Shown piece after piece: positions 54,614 through 63,705 of a stretch of DNA of 64,000 nucleotides. Position numbers and translations under genes: made by a program. The DNA is taken from contig NZ_BBWH01000002.1 in NCBI RefSeq assembly GCF_001463705.1, positions 1 to 64,000 on the forward strand, read 5' to 3'. The notes under the pieces are model-generated. The model was not told the DNA's origin, did not search any database, and saw only the letters and a list, made by a program, of their open reading frames with translations. How positions within the stretch are numbered: the stretch's first letter is position 1; every line of letters starts with the position of its first letter. This DNA comes from Aureimonas sp. AU12 (GTDB lineage Bacteria > Pseudomonadota > Alphaproteobacteria > Rhizobiales > Rhizobiaceae).

Positions 54614-55882
54614 TCAGGCACTGACGGTCTCCTTCTCGTCCTTGCGCTCGGCGTAGATGTAGAGCGGACGGGCGTTCCCATCGATCACCTCTTCCGAGAT
54701 GACGACTTCCTGCACGCCTTCGAGTGTCGGGAGGTCGAACATCGTATCGAGCAGCATAGACTCCATGATGGAGCGCAGACCACGAGCACCGGTCTTGCGG
54801 TCGATCGCCTTGCGGGCGATCGCCTTCAAGGCGTCCTCGTGGAAGGACAGCTCGACATTCTCCATCTCGAACAGACGCTGATACTGCTTAACCAGTGCGT
54901 TCTTCGGCTCGACGAGGATCTGCACGAGCGCCGGCTCGTCGAGGTCCTCGAGCGTCGCCAGCACGGGCAGACGACCGACGAACTCGGGGATCAGACCGAA
55001 CTTCAGGAGATCCTCGGGCTCGACCTTGCGGAACAGCTCGCCGGTGCGACGATCCTCGGGGCTCTCGACGGTCGCCGCGAAGCCGATCGAGGTCTTGCGA
55101 CCGCGGTCCGAGATGATCTTGTCGAGACCGGCAAAGGCGCCACCGCAGATGAAAAGGATGTTTGCCGTATCCACCTGCAGGAATTCCTGCTGCGGATGCT
55201 TCCGGCCACCCTGCGGCGGCACGGAGGCGACGGTGCCTTCCATGATCTTCAGCAGCGCCTGCTGGACGCCCTCGCCCGAAACGTCGCGGGTGATCGAGGG
55301 ATTGTCCGACTTGCGGCTGATCTTGTCGATCTCGTCGATGTAGACGATGCCACGCTGCGCTCGCTCGACGTTGTAGTCGGCCGACTGCAGCAGCTTGAGG
55401 ATGATGTTCTCAACATCCTCGCCGACGTAGCCCGCCTCGGTCAGCGTCGTCGCGTCCGACATTGTGAAGGGAACGTCGAGGATGCGCGCCAGCGTCTGTG
55501 CCAGCAGCGTCTTGCCGCAACCGGTCGGGCCCATCAGCAGGATGTTGGACTTCGCCAGTTCGACGTCGTTGTTCTTCGACGCGTGCGCCAGCCGCTTGTA
55601 GTGGTTGTGCACCGCGACCGACAGGACCTTCTTTGCGAAGGACTGGCCGATGACGTAATCGTCGAGAACCGCGATGATCTCCTGCGGGGTGGGAACGCCC
55701 TCGCGCGACTTCACCATCGAGGATTTGTTTTCCTCGCGAATGATGTCCATGCAGAGTTCGACGCACTCGTCGCAGATGAAGACCGTCGGGCCAGCGATCA
55801 GCTTGCGGACTTCGTGTTGGCTCTTCCCGCAGAAAGAGCAGTAGAGCGTATTCTTGGAATCGCCGCCGCTCACTTTGCTCAT
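54614..55882 (-). CDS. clpX: ATP-dependent Clp protease ATP-binding subunit ClpX
   Basis: This 422-residue AAA+ unfoldase feeds substrates to ClpP. It has an N-terminal four-cysteine zinc domain (CSFCGKSQ ... CDECVELC, about 15-40), Walker [13 protein letters not shown], Walker [12 protein letters not shown] and the ClpP-binding IGF-like loop region. In alphaproteobacteria ClpXP destroys CtrA. It lies 235 bp after clpP on the same strand and has its own possible promoter, so it may be expressed both with and without clpP. Confidence 0.98.
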   Translation of the reverse strand: MSKVSGGDSKNTLYCSFCGKSQHEVRKLIAGPTVFICDECVELCMDIIREENKSSMVKSREGVPTPQEIIAVLDDYVIGQSFAKKVLSVAVHNHYKRLAHASKNNDVELAKSNILLMGPTGCGKTLLAQTLARILDVPFTMSDATTLTEAGYVGEDVENIILKLLQSADYNVERAQRGIVYIDEIDKISRKSDNPSITRDVSGEGVQQALLKIMEGTVASVPPQGGRKHPQQEFLQVDTANILFICGGAFAGLDKIISDRGRKTSIGFAATVESPEDRRTGELFRKVEPEDLLKFGLIPEFVGRLPVLATLEDLDEPALVQILVEPKNALVKQYQRLFEMENVELSFHEDALKAIARKAIDRKTGARGLRSIMESMLLDTMFDLPTLEGVQEVVISEEVIDGNARPLYIYAERKDEKETVSA

Positions 55883-55990
55883 CGTTCTTCCTTCCGTTCC
55901 GCACCTCGGACTTGGAGGTCCGGAGCCAGGTCGCGAGACCCTTTCATAATCCTATGCTGCAACGCGCACAAAGCAACCGCTGGATCCCAC

Positions 55991-56025
55991 GGCGCAAATC
56001 CGGGAATCATGACGGATTTGCAGCC
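55991..56025. repeat. inverted repeat in the clpP-clpX gap
   Basis: The arms 55994-56002 and 56013-56021 pair perfectly over 9 bp (GCAAATCCG/CGGATTTGC), with a further GGC/GCC pairing at 55991-55993 and 56023-56025. The loop has 10 bases. It lies about 95-125 bases past the clpP stop, has no U-tract, and could be an attenuator, mRNA-stabilising stem or operator for clpX. Confidence 0.45.
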
Positions 56026-56117
56026 GTAGGGTAGCGCTTTCATCCTTGATCGACGCTTAACACCAGCGAACAGCCTGATACGCTAGCTGCCGCAAATGGC
56101 GAGATCATGGAGAACCG

Positions 56118-56750
56118 TCAACCGGCCGCCTTGGCCTCCATCGCCTCGCGCGACGAATAGACCTTGTCGATCAGTCCGAAATCCTTCGCCTCGTCCGACG
56201 TCATGAAGTGGTCACGATCAAGCGTGCGTTCAATGGTCTCGTAGTCCTGACCGGTGTGCTCGACATAGACCTCGTTCAGGCGGCGCTTGAGCTTAATGAT
56301 GTCCTGCGCGTGACGCTCGATATCCGAGGCCTGACCCGAGAAGCCGCCGGATGGCTGGTGGACCATGATGCGGGCGTTCGGCGTTGCGAAGCGCATGTCC
56401 TTGTGACCGGCGCACAGCAGCAGCGAGCCCATCGAGGCCGCCTGCCCCATGCAGACGGTCGAGACCGCCGGCTTGATGAACTGCATCGTGTCGTAGATCG
56501 CCATGCCCGACGTGACGACGCCGCCCGGCGAGTTGATGTAGAGCGAAATTTCCTTTTTCGGGTTCTCGGCCTCGAGGAAGAGGAGCTGGGCGCAAACCAG
56601 CGTCGACATGCCGTCCTCGATCGGGCCGGTGATGAAGATCACCCGCTCCTTCAGCAGACGGGAGAAGATGTCGTAGGCGCGCTCGCCCCGGTTCGTCTGC
56701 TCCACGACCATCGGCACAAGGTTCATCGCGGTCTCAAGAGGGTGCTTCAT
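56118..56750 (-). CDS. clpP: ATP-dependent Clp protease proteolytic subunit
   Basis: This 210-residue serine peptidase forms the ClpP tetradecamer. Catalytic Ser106 lies in QAASMGS and His131 in MVHQPSGG; the catalytic Asp follows in the [11 protein letters not shown] region. A short N-terminal stretch before VPMVVEQT is probably processed. The ATG at 56750 was chosen because upstream in-frame sequence reads through an RpoH-type promoter. It is followed by clpX. Confidence 0.98.
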   Translation of the reverse strand: MKHPLETAMNLVPMVVEQTNRGERAYDIFSRLLKERVIFITGPIEDGMSTLVCAQLLFLEAENPKKEISLYINSPGGVVTSGMAIYDTMQFIKPAVSTVCMGQAASMGSLLLCAGHKDMRFATPNARIMVHQPSGGFSGQASDIERHAQDIIKLKRRLNEVYVEHTGQDYETIERTLDRDHFMTSDEAKDFGLIDKVYSSREAMEAKAAG

Positions 56751-56825
56751 CGTCGTCTCTCGTGGAAGGTGGAAGTCGAATGACGTCCCGAAGTGCCGAA
56801 TCGGGGCGGTATGGCGTGATCCCGT

Positions 56826-56855
56826 AGATAGGACTCCGATAGCGGTCTGTGCAAG
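56826..56855 (-). promoter_or_regulatory. clpP: RpoH (heat-shock) type promoter of clpP
   Basis: On the clpP strand CTTGCA (56855-56850) is followed after 17 bp by CCTATCTACG starting at 56832, which matches the alphaproteobacterial heat-shock -10 pattern CYTATnTnnG completely. The start site near 56816 would leave a leader of about 65 bases. Confidence 0.65.
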
Positions 56856-56955
56856 GAGCGGGCTTGTGGGAGGGTTGCGTCTCGGACGCGGACACATTCC
56901 GTCGCGCCGCACGTCTCGGCAGATCGCAAGCCGTCAGACCGGCAGGCGCGCAACG

Positions 56956-56984
56956 AAAAAGGGCCGATCTCTCGACCGGCCCTT
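56956..56984 (-). terminator. intrinsic terminator of tig
   Basis: An 8-bp perfect stem (56959-56966 with 56977-56984) and 10-base loop are followed leftward by UUUUU (56956-56960). It lies 25 bases after the trigger factor stop. Confidence 0.85.
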
Positions 56985-57009
56985 CCAACGATAATCGAGA
57001 TGCGGCCGA

Positions 57010-58365
57010 TCAGGCGGCCGCGATCTCGTCCTCGTCTTCCTTCATCAGCTCTTCCTTCGTCACCGTCTTGTCGGTGACGTCGACAGTGGCGAGCAGGTGA
57101 TCGACGACCTTCTCTTCGTAGATCGGCGCGCGCAGGCTCTGAACGGCTTCCGGCGTGTTGCGGAAGTAGTCGTAGACCTGCTGCTCCTGGCCCGGATACT
57201 GGCGAACCTGCTCGATCACGGCCTTCTGCAGTTCGTCGTCGGAGACGGTCACGCCGGCCTTCTCGCCGATCTCGGAGAGCACGAGCCCGAGGCGCACCCG
57301 GCGCTCGGCAAGCTTGCGGTACTCCTCGCGCGCCTTCTCCTCCGTCGTCTCTTCATCCTCGAAGGACTTGCCGCTCTGCTGAAGCTCCCGCGTGACCTGC
57401 GTCCAGATGTTGTTGAACTCGGCCTCGACCAGCTTCTTCGGCAGCTCGAAGTCATAGTCGCCGTCGAGCGCGTCGAGCAGCTGACGCTTCACCTTCTGGC
57501 GTGTCGCCTGACCGAACTGGCTTTCGATCTGGCCCCGGACGATCTCGCGCAGGCGGTCGATGGATTCCAGACCCATCTTCTTGGCCAGCTCGTCGTCGAG
57601 GTTCAACTCGTCCGGCTTGGCGACGGCCTTCACGGTGACGTCGAACACCGCCTGCTTTCCGGCCAGGTGCGCCGCACCGTAATCCTCGGGGAAGCTGACC
57701 TCGACCTTCTTGTCCTCGCCGGCTTTCACGCCGACCAGCTGGTCTTCGAAGCCAGGGATGAACTGGCCAGAGCCGATTACGAGGTTCGAGTCCTCGGCGG
57801 TGCCGCCCTGGAAGGCATCGCCATCGATCTTGCCGACGAAGTCCATGGTAATCCGGTCGCCGGTTTCGGCTGCGCCGTCCTTCGGCTCAAAGGTGCGCGC
57901 GTTCTCGGCGATCCGCTTGACCTGATCCTCGACCTCCGTCTCGGCGATCTCGACCACCGGACGCTCGATCTTGATCGCGTCGGTGCCCTTGAGCTCAAAG
58001 GTCGGCAGCGTCTCGTAGGACACGGTGAAGCGGAAGTCGCTCTCGCCGCGCAGGACCTTCTCGGCCTCCGACTCGTCCTCGGTCATCTGGATTTCCGGCT
58101 GCATGGCCGAGCGCTCGTTGCGCTCCGCGATCACGTTGCGCGGGGTCTCGTTCACGATCTGGTTGACGATCTCCGCCATGATCGAGCGGCCATACGTCTT
58201 GCGCATATGGCTCATCGGGATCTTGCCGGGCCGGAAACCCTTGAGCTTGACCTGATCCTTGACCTCGAAGAGGCGAGTCTGCAGCCGTGCCTCAAGGTCC
58301 GAAGCCGGCACGACGACCTCGATCTCGCGCTGGAGGCCCTCGGCCTTGGTTTCCTTAACCTGCAT
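57010..58365 (-). CDS. tig: trigger factor
   Basis: This 451-residue ribosome-associated chaperone folds nascent chains. It has the N-terminal ribosome-binding signature GFRPGKIP (about 44-51), an FKBP-type peptidyl-prolyl isomerase domain (about 150-245, [14 protein letters not shown]) and a long helical C-terminal chaperone domain ending in an acidic tail. The ATG at 58365 follows AAAGGG; upstream in-frame codons run into the tRNA-Leu gene. The tig-clpP-clpX-lon order is common in bacteria. Confidence 0.97.
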   Translation of the reverse strand: MQVKETKAEGLQREIEVVVPASDLEARLQTRLFEVKDQVKLKGFRPGKIPMSHMRKTYGRSIMAEIVNQIVNETPRNVIAERNERSAMQPEIQMTEDESEAEKVLRGESDFRFTVSYETLPTFELKGTDAIKIERPVVEIAETEVEDQVKRIAENARTFEPKDGAAETGDRITMDFVGKIDGDAFQGGTAEDSNLVIGSGQFIPGFEDQLVGVKAGEDKKVEVSFPEDYGAAHLAGKQAVFDVTVKAVAKPDELNLDDELAKKMGLESIDRLREIVRGQIESQFGQATRQKVKRQLLDALDGDYDFELPKKLVEAEFNNIWTQVTRELQQSGKSFEDEETTEEKAREEYRKLAERRVRLGLVLSEIGEKAGVTVSDDELQKAVIEQVRQYPGQEQQVYDYFRNTPEAVQSLRAPIYEEKVVDHLLATVDVTDKTVTKEELMKEDEDEIAAA

Positions 58366-58440
58366 CGTCAACCCTTTATGGTCTGCGACGGCAGGCGGCT
58401 GAGGCCCGTCGTCGCTCTTTGAATTCGTTTTGGACGGGAC

Positions 58441-58525
58441 TGGTGCGGGTGGAGGGACTCGAACCCCCACGCTTTTAGGCGCTAGAACCTAAATCTAGTG
58501 CGTCTACCAATTCCGCCACACCCGC
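58441..58525 (-). tRNA. tRNA-Leu (anticodon TAG)
   Basis: Read leftward, the sequence starts GCGGGTGTGGCGGAATTGG and has the class II layout with a long variable arm, anticodon loop ATTTAGG (anticodon TAG, reading CUA), T-arm GGTTCGAGTCC and an encoded CCA. The acceptor stem GCGGGTG/CACCCGC pairs fully. Confidence 0.96.
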
Positions 58526-58936
58526 TCGGCACGCCGTGAACGATCCCGTCACGCGGCGCGGGCCTCTATATCACCGGTGCAAACGTCGTCAAAGTTTAAA
58601 AGCCTGCACTGCTGCGCGCACACGGAGGCGACGTGGACATCCGAATTCCCCTGACCACGGAACGGCAACCGAGTGCCATGCACTCAGCGAAGGTGAAGGT
58701 TTCGTCAACGTTCGCGCACAAAATGTTGCATTGCGATACGGCGTGTGTGCGGAAGGCCCGCAAATGAAGGGCCCGAGAACGTTTGCTGCGATGCATCATC
58801 CGCAGGGCTGCCATGCGGTTTCGGTTCTGGCGCATCCATCGGTATGCACTTAGGTTCTGGTCATCGAAGCGGGGCTTCAACTCGGCCCCGAACTTCAAAC
58901 GATTAGATCTTCCTCCGACCTTCAAGGTTTCCGACC
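58526..58936. other. 411-bp intergenic region, divergent promoters
   Basis: This gap separates the leftward tRNA-Leu gene from the rightward DUF1127 gene. The tRNA promoter lies at 58565-58592. The rest should contain the promoter and leader of the DUF1127 gene, but no clear -35/-10 pair was found there and no coding frame is convincing. Confidence 0.45.
58565..58592 (-). promoter_or_regulatory. sigma-70 promoter of tRNA-Leu
   Basis: On the tRNA strand TTGACG (58592-58587) and TATAGA (58570-58565) are separated by 16 bp. The expected start site, near 58558, lies about 30 bases before the tRNA. Confidence 0.65.
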
Positions 58937-59080
58937 ATGAACATCGTTCGCTCCTACAACAACTGGCGCCGCTACCGCGACACGTGCAGCGAGCTGAACC
59001 GCCTGTCGCAGCGCGAACTGTCAGACCTCGGCATCGCCCGCTCCGACATCCGCGTCGTCGCCCGTCAGGCCGTCCGCTAA
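58937..59080 (+). CDS. DUF1127 small arginine-rich protein
   Basis: The 47-codon frame begins [20 protein letters not shown] and continues with [19 protein letters not shown], the hallmark of the DUF1127 (YjiS-like) family. Such small basic proteins are abundant in Rhizobiales and have been linked to RNA turnover and to phosphate and carbon metabolism in Agrobacterium; the role here is unknown. Most of the protein is a single domain with conserved Arg and Leu. A strong hairpin follows. Confidence 0.92.
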   Translation: MNIVRSYNNWRRYRDTCSELNRLSQRELSDLGIARSDIRVVARQAVR

Positions 59081-59171
59081 ACTTTCCTCCCTTCGCATCG
59101 GGTCGTTTCTCCTCCCAAGGGACCCGAGCGGAACAGCGCCTGCGGATTCTCCTCCCGCCGCAGGCCTCCAC

Positions 59172-59211
59172 ACGACACCCGCCGGTCCTCCCCCGGCGGG
59201 TGTCGTCGTTT
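59172..59211 (+). terminator. intrinsic terminator after the DUF1127 gene
   Basis: A perfect 14-bp stem (59172-59185 with 59193-59206) with a seven-base loop is followed by CGTTTC. It lies 92 bases past the DUF1127 stop and 62 bases before trmFO. Confidence 0.75.
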
Positions 59212-59273
59212 CAGGGTGTTCGCACTCGAAGCCCCGCGCTTTCATCCCTGTGAATCGGGTGATAAAAAGCGCG

Positions 59274-60686
59274 ATGACCCAGACACCCATCCATATCGTC
59301 GGCGGCGGGCTCGCCGGTTCTGAAGCTGCCTGGCAGGTTGCCGAGGCCGGCATTCCCGTGATCCTGCACGAGATGCGGGGCGTTCGCCCGACCGACGCGC
59401 ACAAGACGGATTCGCTCGCCGAACTCGTCTGCTCCAACTCATTCCGCTCCGACGACGCGACGAGCAATGCCGTCGGCGTTCTCCACGCCGAAATGCGGCT
59501 CGGCGGTTCGCTCATCATGCGCTGCGCGGACCGCCATCAAGTGCCGGCGGGTGGTGCGCTCGCGGTGGACCGCGACGGTTTCGCCGAAGCTGTTACCGCG
59601 GAAATCGCCCGCCATCCGCTCATCGAGGTTCGCCGTGAGGAGGTGGAAGGCCTGCCGCCCACCGAGTGGGGTTCGACCATCGTCGCAACCGGGCCGCTCA
59701 CGGCTCCCGCTCTCGCCGACGCGATCCGGGCGGAGACGGGCGCCGACGCCCTCGCCTTCTTCGACGCCATCGCCCCGATCGTCCATTTCGAGACGATCGA
59801 CCTCGACAAGGCTTGGTTCCAGTCGCGCTACGATAAGGTCGGGCCCGGCGGCACCGGCAAGGACTATGTGAATTGCCCGCTCGACCGCGAGCAATACGAG
59901 GCTTTCGTCGCGGCACTCGTCGCGGGCGACAAGACCGAGTTCCACGAGTGGGAGGGCACGCCCTATTTCGACGGCTGCCTGCCGATCGAGGTCATGGCCG
60001 AGCGTGGTCCCGAGACGCTTCGTCACGGCCCGATGAAGCCGATGGGCCTGACCAACGCCCACCAGCCGGACATCAAGGCCTACGCGGTCGTCCAGCTGCG
60101 CCAGGACAATGCGCTGGGCACGCTCTACAACATGGTCGGCTTCCAGACGAAGCTGAAATATGCCGAGCAGGTGCGGATCTTCCGCACGATCCCGGGGCTC
60201 GAAAACGCCGAGTTCGCGCGGCTGGGCGGCCTCCATCGCAACACCTATCTGAACTCGCCGACGCTGCTCGATGCCTCGTTGCGCCTTCGCTCGCGCCCGC
60301 AGCTGCGCTTCGCCGGCCAGATCACCGGCTGCGAGGGCTATGTCGAATCGGCGTCGATCGGACTGCTGGCTGGGCGGTTCGCTGCGGCCGAAGCGCTGGG
60401 CGAAGCCTTGGCTCCGCCGCCGCTCACGACCGCCATGGGCTCGCTTCTCGGCCACATCACCGGCGGACACCTCGTGACCGACGAAGAGCCTGGCAAGCGG
60501 TCGTTCCAGCCGATGAACGTCAATTTCGGGCTCTTCCCACCGATCGAGACGCCGCGCGAAGAGGGCAAGCGGCTTCGCGGCAAGGAAAAGACCAACGCCA
60601 AAAAGCAGGCGATGGCGCGCCGGGCTTTGGCAGACTTCAGCGATTGGCTGGCGGGCGATCGTCCGGCTGCGATGGCGGCGGAGTAG
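59274..60686 (+). CDS. trmFO: methylenetetrahydrofolate-tRNA-(uracil-5-)-methyltransferase TrmFO
   Basis: This 470-residue flavoprotein makes m5U54 in the T-loop of tRNA with methylene-folate as carbon donor. It has an N-terminal FAD motif [15 protein letters not shown], the CSNSFRSD segment with the catalytic cysteine region, and the C-terminal [12 protein letters not shown] motif. The ATG at 59274 gives the usual start before IHIVGGG; a GTG at 59250 is possible. Its last 50 bases overlap the convergent DUF4153 gene. Confidence 0.96.
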   Translation: MTQTPIHIVGGGLAGSEAAWQVAEAGIPVILHEMRGVRPTDAHKTDSLAELVCSNSFRSDDATSNAVGVLHAEMRLGGSLIMRCADRHQVPAGGALAVDRDGFAEAVTAEIARHPLIEVRREEVEGLPPTEWGSTIVATGPLTAPALADAIRAETGADALAFFDAIAPIVHFETIDLDKAWFQSRYDKVGPGGTGKDYVNCPLDREQYEAFVAALVAGDKTEFHEWEGTPYFDGCLPIEVMAERGPETLRHGPMKPMGLTNAHQPDIKAYAVVQLRQDNALGTLYNMVGFQTKLKYAEQVRIFRTIPGLENAEFARLGGLHRNTYLNSPTLLDASLRLRSRPQLRFAGQITGCEGYVESASIGLLAGRFAAAEALGEALAPPPLTTAMGSLLGHITGGHLVTDEEPGKRSFQPMNVNFGLFPPIETPREEGKRLRGKEKTNAKKQAMARRALADFSDWLAGDRPAAMAAE

Positions 60687-62436
60687 CGTCGGACCACTCG
60701 GCGGACCGCAGGAGCAGCGTCAAGGTCGCGGCCTGCGCCAAGCGCGATACGCCGTCTACGACAAGATGCTCGATGATGACGCGAACGTGGCGTCCGTTGT
60801 GGGAGACCAAATCGCTCAGTCCGGCTGGGCGGTCCACGCTTGCGGGGTTCGGCTCCGCGAGCAGTTCGGCGACCACGGCAGCAAGGTCGAGCCCGTCCAA
60901 GGTCCCGTTCCACGTCATGGCGAGGCGGTTCGCTTCGAGGCGAAGACCGAGCGTCGATGAATCTGGAGGTCCGCCCTCTTCCACTTGGCGACTGATGAAC
61001 CCGCGATCGTAGCTGGCGAGGTCCAACGGCTGCGGCAGCACCCGCCGGAGCACGGTGTCGGTGAGATCAGGCGCGGAACCACGATCGAGGCCAAGCACGG
61101 TCCTGACGCTCGCTACGCTCACGGGCGACGCAGACCACTCCGGTGCGTCAGCCACCCCTGGCGCCAGCAACGGACGGATGCGCGACAGTTCCGCGACGCT
61201 TTCGAGCGCGAACAGCCGTGACTCCAGCCGGCGCCGGTCTGCTTCCGGCAGTGAAGAGATACCATCCGGCAGCTTGCCGAGACGGCCCGAGAACTCCGAA
61301 CGGATCAGGTCCGTCTGGCTTCGCCCGACACTTTCGGCGACACCCCAGGGGCCGAACGTCGAGAGCGCCAGCAACAGCACCGGGACACAGCCGAGAAACC
61401 GGATATCTCCGCGCCATTGCGGGACGAGTTGCGCGGCCATCCCCAGCATCACCGCCAAGCCCCAGAGGCCGAGGTAGTAGCGCTCGACTGTCAGCCCCTC
61501 GGCCGAAATCCGCAGCCACAGTGCGTAGGCGAGAAGCGCCACCGGTGCGAACAGGATCGGCACCCACAGCCGGGCGAACAGGCGAAGCGGCGCCGTCTCG
61601 CCGCGAAACGGATCGACGGCTATCCGCAGGCAGAGGACCAGAAGCGCATAGGTCGCAACGATCCATCCGATCTCACCTCGTGGAAGATCGCCACTGAGCA
61701 CGATCCGGCCGATATAGATGTGAAGAACGAGGGCCGTCGCCAGCACGAGCGGCGCCATCACCCATTCGAACAGCGGGCGAACCGCTCGCACGAGGCGATC
61801 GTCCCCGTCGAAGCCGATCGGCGCGTGATCCGCCGGCGGGATGCGGCCCAAGGCGAAGAGCGGACCCACCAGCGTCAGGGCGATCGTCAGCAGATAGGCG
61901 TCGAGATCGGCCAGGAGATCGGCGCGGAAGAGGTATCGGATCATCTCCAGAAGTGTCACGACGCCGAACAGGAAGACGAGCACGGACAAGAAGGCGAGCG
62001 CAACTCCGACCGCCGTCCAGAGCGTGAAGCTCCAGAAGTCGCGTCCCGACCCACGTCCGGCAAATGGCGCGAGCGGCACGGCGAACAGCGATGCGATGAT
62101 GAGCGCCGGCGCGTAGACCGGGAGCGGCTGAGACCACCAGATCGCACCCCCGATCAGGGCGGCCGATCCGGCACTGGCCGCCAACGACAACCCGCGCCCG
62201 GCACCATATGATTCGAAACAAAGCGCGACGGCCACGGAGATCGCGGCGCCAGCCGAAAGCGAGGCGACGAGCCGTAGGATCTCGTCATAACCGTCGAGTC
62301 GCCCGGCCTGCTCGGCGAGCGAGATCCCGCAGAGACCGAGGACAAGCAGCACCGTGACAGGGAAACGCAGGGCCGCAAGAGAGGCGCCCGCTCCGAGGGA
62401 GCGAAGGTACCGTGTCAGGCGTACGGTGGGCGTCAT
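60637..62436 (-). CDS. DUF4153 domain-containing membrane protein
   Basis: This 599-residue protein has about ten or more hydrophobic segments in its first 370 residues and a hydrophilic C-terminal part of about 220 residues, matching the DUF4153 pattern. Its function is unknown. It lies 22 bases downstream of the squalene-synthase-like gene and is probably the last gene of the secF operon. The 3' end overlaps trmFO by 50 bases. Confidence 0.85.
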   Translation of the reverse strand: MTPTVRLTRYLRSLGAGASLAALRFPVTVLLVLGLCGISLAEQAGRLDGYDEILRLVASLSAGAAISVAVALCFESYGAGRGLSLAASAGSAALIGGAIWWSQPLPVYAPALIIASLFAVPLAPFAGRGSGRDFWSFTLWTAVGVALAFLSVLVFLFGVVTLLEMIRYLFRADLLADLDAYLLTIALTLVGPLFALGRIPPADHAPIGFDGDDRLVRAVRPLFEWVMAPLVLATALVLHIYIGRIVLSGDLPRGEIGWIVATYALLVLCLRIAVDPFRGETAPLRLFARLWVPILFAPVALLAYALWLRISAEGLTVERYYLGLWGLAVMLGMAAQLVPQWRGDIRFLGCVPVLLLALSTFGPWGVAESVGRSQTDLIRSEFSGRLGKLPDGISSLPEADRRRLESRLFALESVAELSRIRPLLAPGVADAPEWSASPVSVASVRTVLGLDRGSAPDLTDTVLRRVLPQPLDLASYDRGFISRQVEEGGPPDSSTLGLRLEANRLAMTWNGTLDGLDLAAVVAELLAEPNPASVDRPAGLSDLVSHNGRHVRVIIEHLVVDGVSRLAQAATLTLLLRSAEWSDATPPPSQPDDRPPANR

Positions 62437-62458
62437 GCGAACTCCCGGCTTCCGAGCG

Positions 62459-63298
62459 TCACCGTCGCATCAGGCGCCAATACGTCCAAAGGCGCTTGAA
62501 CGGCGACGAAGCAGACGTTTCGCTGCCGGTCTCCAGCGCTGTCAGATAGCGCCGCGACAGGAAGGCGGGAAGACACGCGGGCCGCAGCGATGGCGCAACC
62601 TTCGGCCAAGCGGCCTCCGCCTTCGCCATGTGATCCGCCGCGAACGCGATCATCGCCGCCCGCGCAGGTTCGGCCACCTCCCCCCCCCGCAACCAATCGC
62701 CCGCCTCGACGCCCGTCGCTTCGAGAAGGTCGGCTGGCAGGAAGATCTGGTTGCGGGCGCGGTGCAGGGAGGCAGATCGCAGGACGCCCGTCGCGACCTG
62801 CGCGACGCCTGCGTGGCCCGCCGCGTCCGAGGCGCTCGCGGCGGCAGACCGGTCGAGTACCATGCAGGCGAGCATGATCAGCGCCGACGCCGTCTCCCCG
62901 GCATAGGCCTCGAACTCGGTGCGGCTCGGCATCGGATCGTCGTAGAGATCGAAGATGCGCGCTTCGAGCCAGCGATCAAACGCGGCGATTGGCAGTTCGA
63001 ACCGGCGCACCGTGTCGAGAAGAGCCGCAGCCACCGGGGAACCGCCACCGTCGCCGGCACCCTCCGCGGCCTCCAGCAGATCACGCCACCATTGCAGGCG
63101 GATCTCGCCGGGCAGCGGCTGGCTGACGAGATCGCGAATGCGCCCCGTCTCGATGTTGAAGGCATAGAGCGCGAACAGAGCATCCTGCCGGTCGACGGGG
63201 GCGAAGCCGACCGACACCGCACGGTCGGGATCGCCCTCGCGAACGATCCGCTCGCATTCCGCATAGGCGGCGCGCAGCGCCGTCTCCCCAGTCGTCAT
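62459..63298 (-). CDS. squalene/phytoene synthase family protein, NDUFAF6-like
   Basis: This 279-residue protein has the isoprenoid-synthase fold, but the usual aspartate-rich motifs are altered: the first is DRQDALFALYAFN and the second is not a clear DxxxD. It resembles NDUFAF6, a mitochondrial complex I assembly factor, more than a true squalene synthase. It lies six bases after the Mth938-like gene, whose animal homologue NDUFAF3 also assembles complex I. A role in complex I assembly is inferred; prenyl transfer is the alternative. Confidence 0.85.
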   Translation of the reverse strand: MTTGETALRAAYAECERIVREGDPDRAVSVGFAPVDRQDALFALYAFNIETGRIRDLVSQPLPGEIRLQWWRDLLEAAEGAGDGGGSPVAAALLDTVRRFELPIAAFDRWLEARIFDLYDDPMPSRTEFEAYAGETASALIMLACMVLDRSAAASASDAAGHAGVAQVATGVLRSASLHRARNQIFLPADLLEATGVEAGDWLRGGEVAEPARAAMIAFAADHMAKAEAAWPKVAPSLRPACLPAFLSRRYLTALETGSETSASSPFKRLWTYWRLMRR

Positions 63299-63304
63299 AT
63301 CGGC

Positions 63305-63703
63305 TCAGTCGACCGCGACGAGGGCTGCCGCCACCGGTCGACCTTCGGAGAGCATGATGTTGTAGGTGCGCACGGCAGCGCCGGTCGACATCGGGTCGCA
63401 CGAAATGCCGGCCTTCTTGAGCCGGTCCGCCAACGCAGGCGGGATCCTGCGAATGTCGGCACCCGTGCCGAACAGGAGGAAGCGGATGCCCTCGGCCTCG
63501 TCCAGGACCTTCAACAGGCGCTCGCCCGAGAACGGCGCCTCGACCGTGCCGGTCCAGCCGTAGATACCGGACGGCAGGCAGAGGATCGACCCCCGATGCG
63601 ACATGTCGGCAAAGCGAAACCCGCCGTTGCCGTAGGCATCGACCGGAGCGCGGCGTGGATAATGCGCCTCGCGGATCGCGCCTTCAGCCAGGTCGTCCGC
63701 CAT
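63305..63703 (-). CDS. Mth938-like domain protein (DUF498, NDUFAF3-like)
   Basis: This 132-residue protein matches the Mth938/DUF498 fold: an opening IREAHYPRRAPVDAYGNGGFRF segment broken by loops, then LLFGTGADIRRIPPAL and MSTGAAVRTYNIMLSEGR. The eukaryotic homologue NDUFAF3 assembles mitochondrial complex I. The gene lies two bases after secF and six before the NDUFAF6-like gene, an arrangement also known in other alphaproteobacteria. Role in complex I biogenesis is inferred. Confidence 0.9.
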   Translation of the reverse strand: MADDLAEGAIREAHYPRRAPVDAYGNGGFRFADMSHRGSILCLPSGIYGWTGTVEAPFSGERLLKVLDEAEGIRFLLFGTGADIRRIPPALADRLKKAGISCDPMSTGAAVRTYNIMLSEGRPVAAALVAVD

Positions 63704-63705
63704 GC

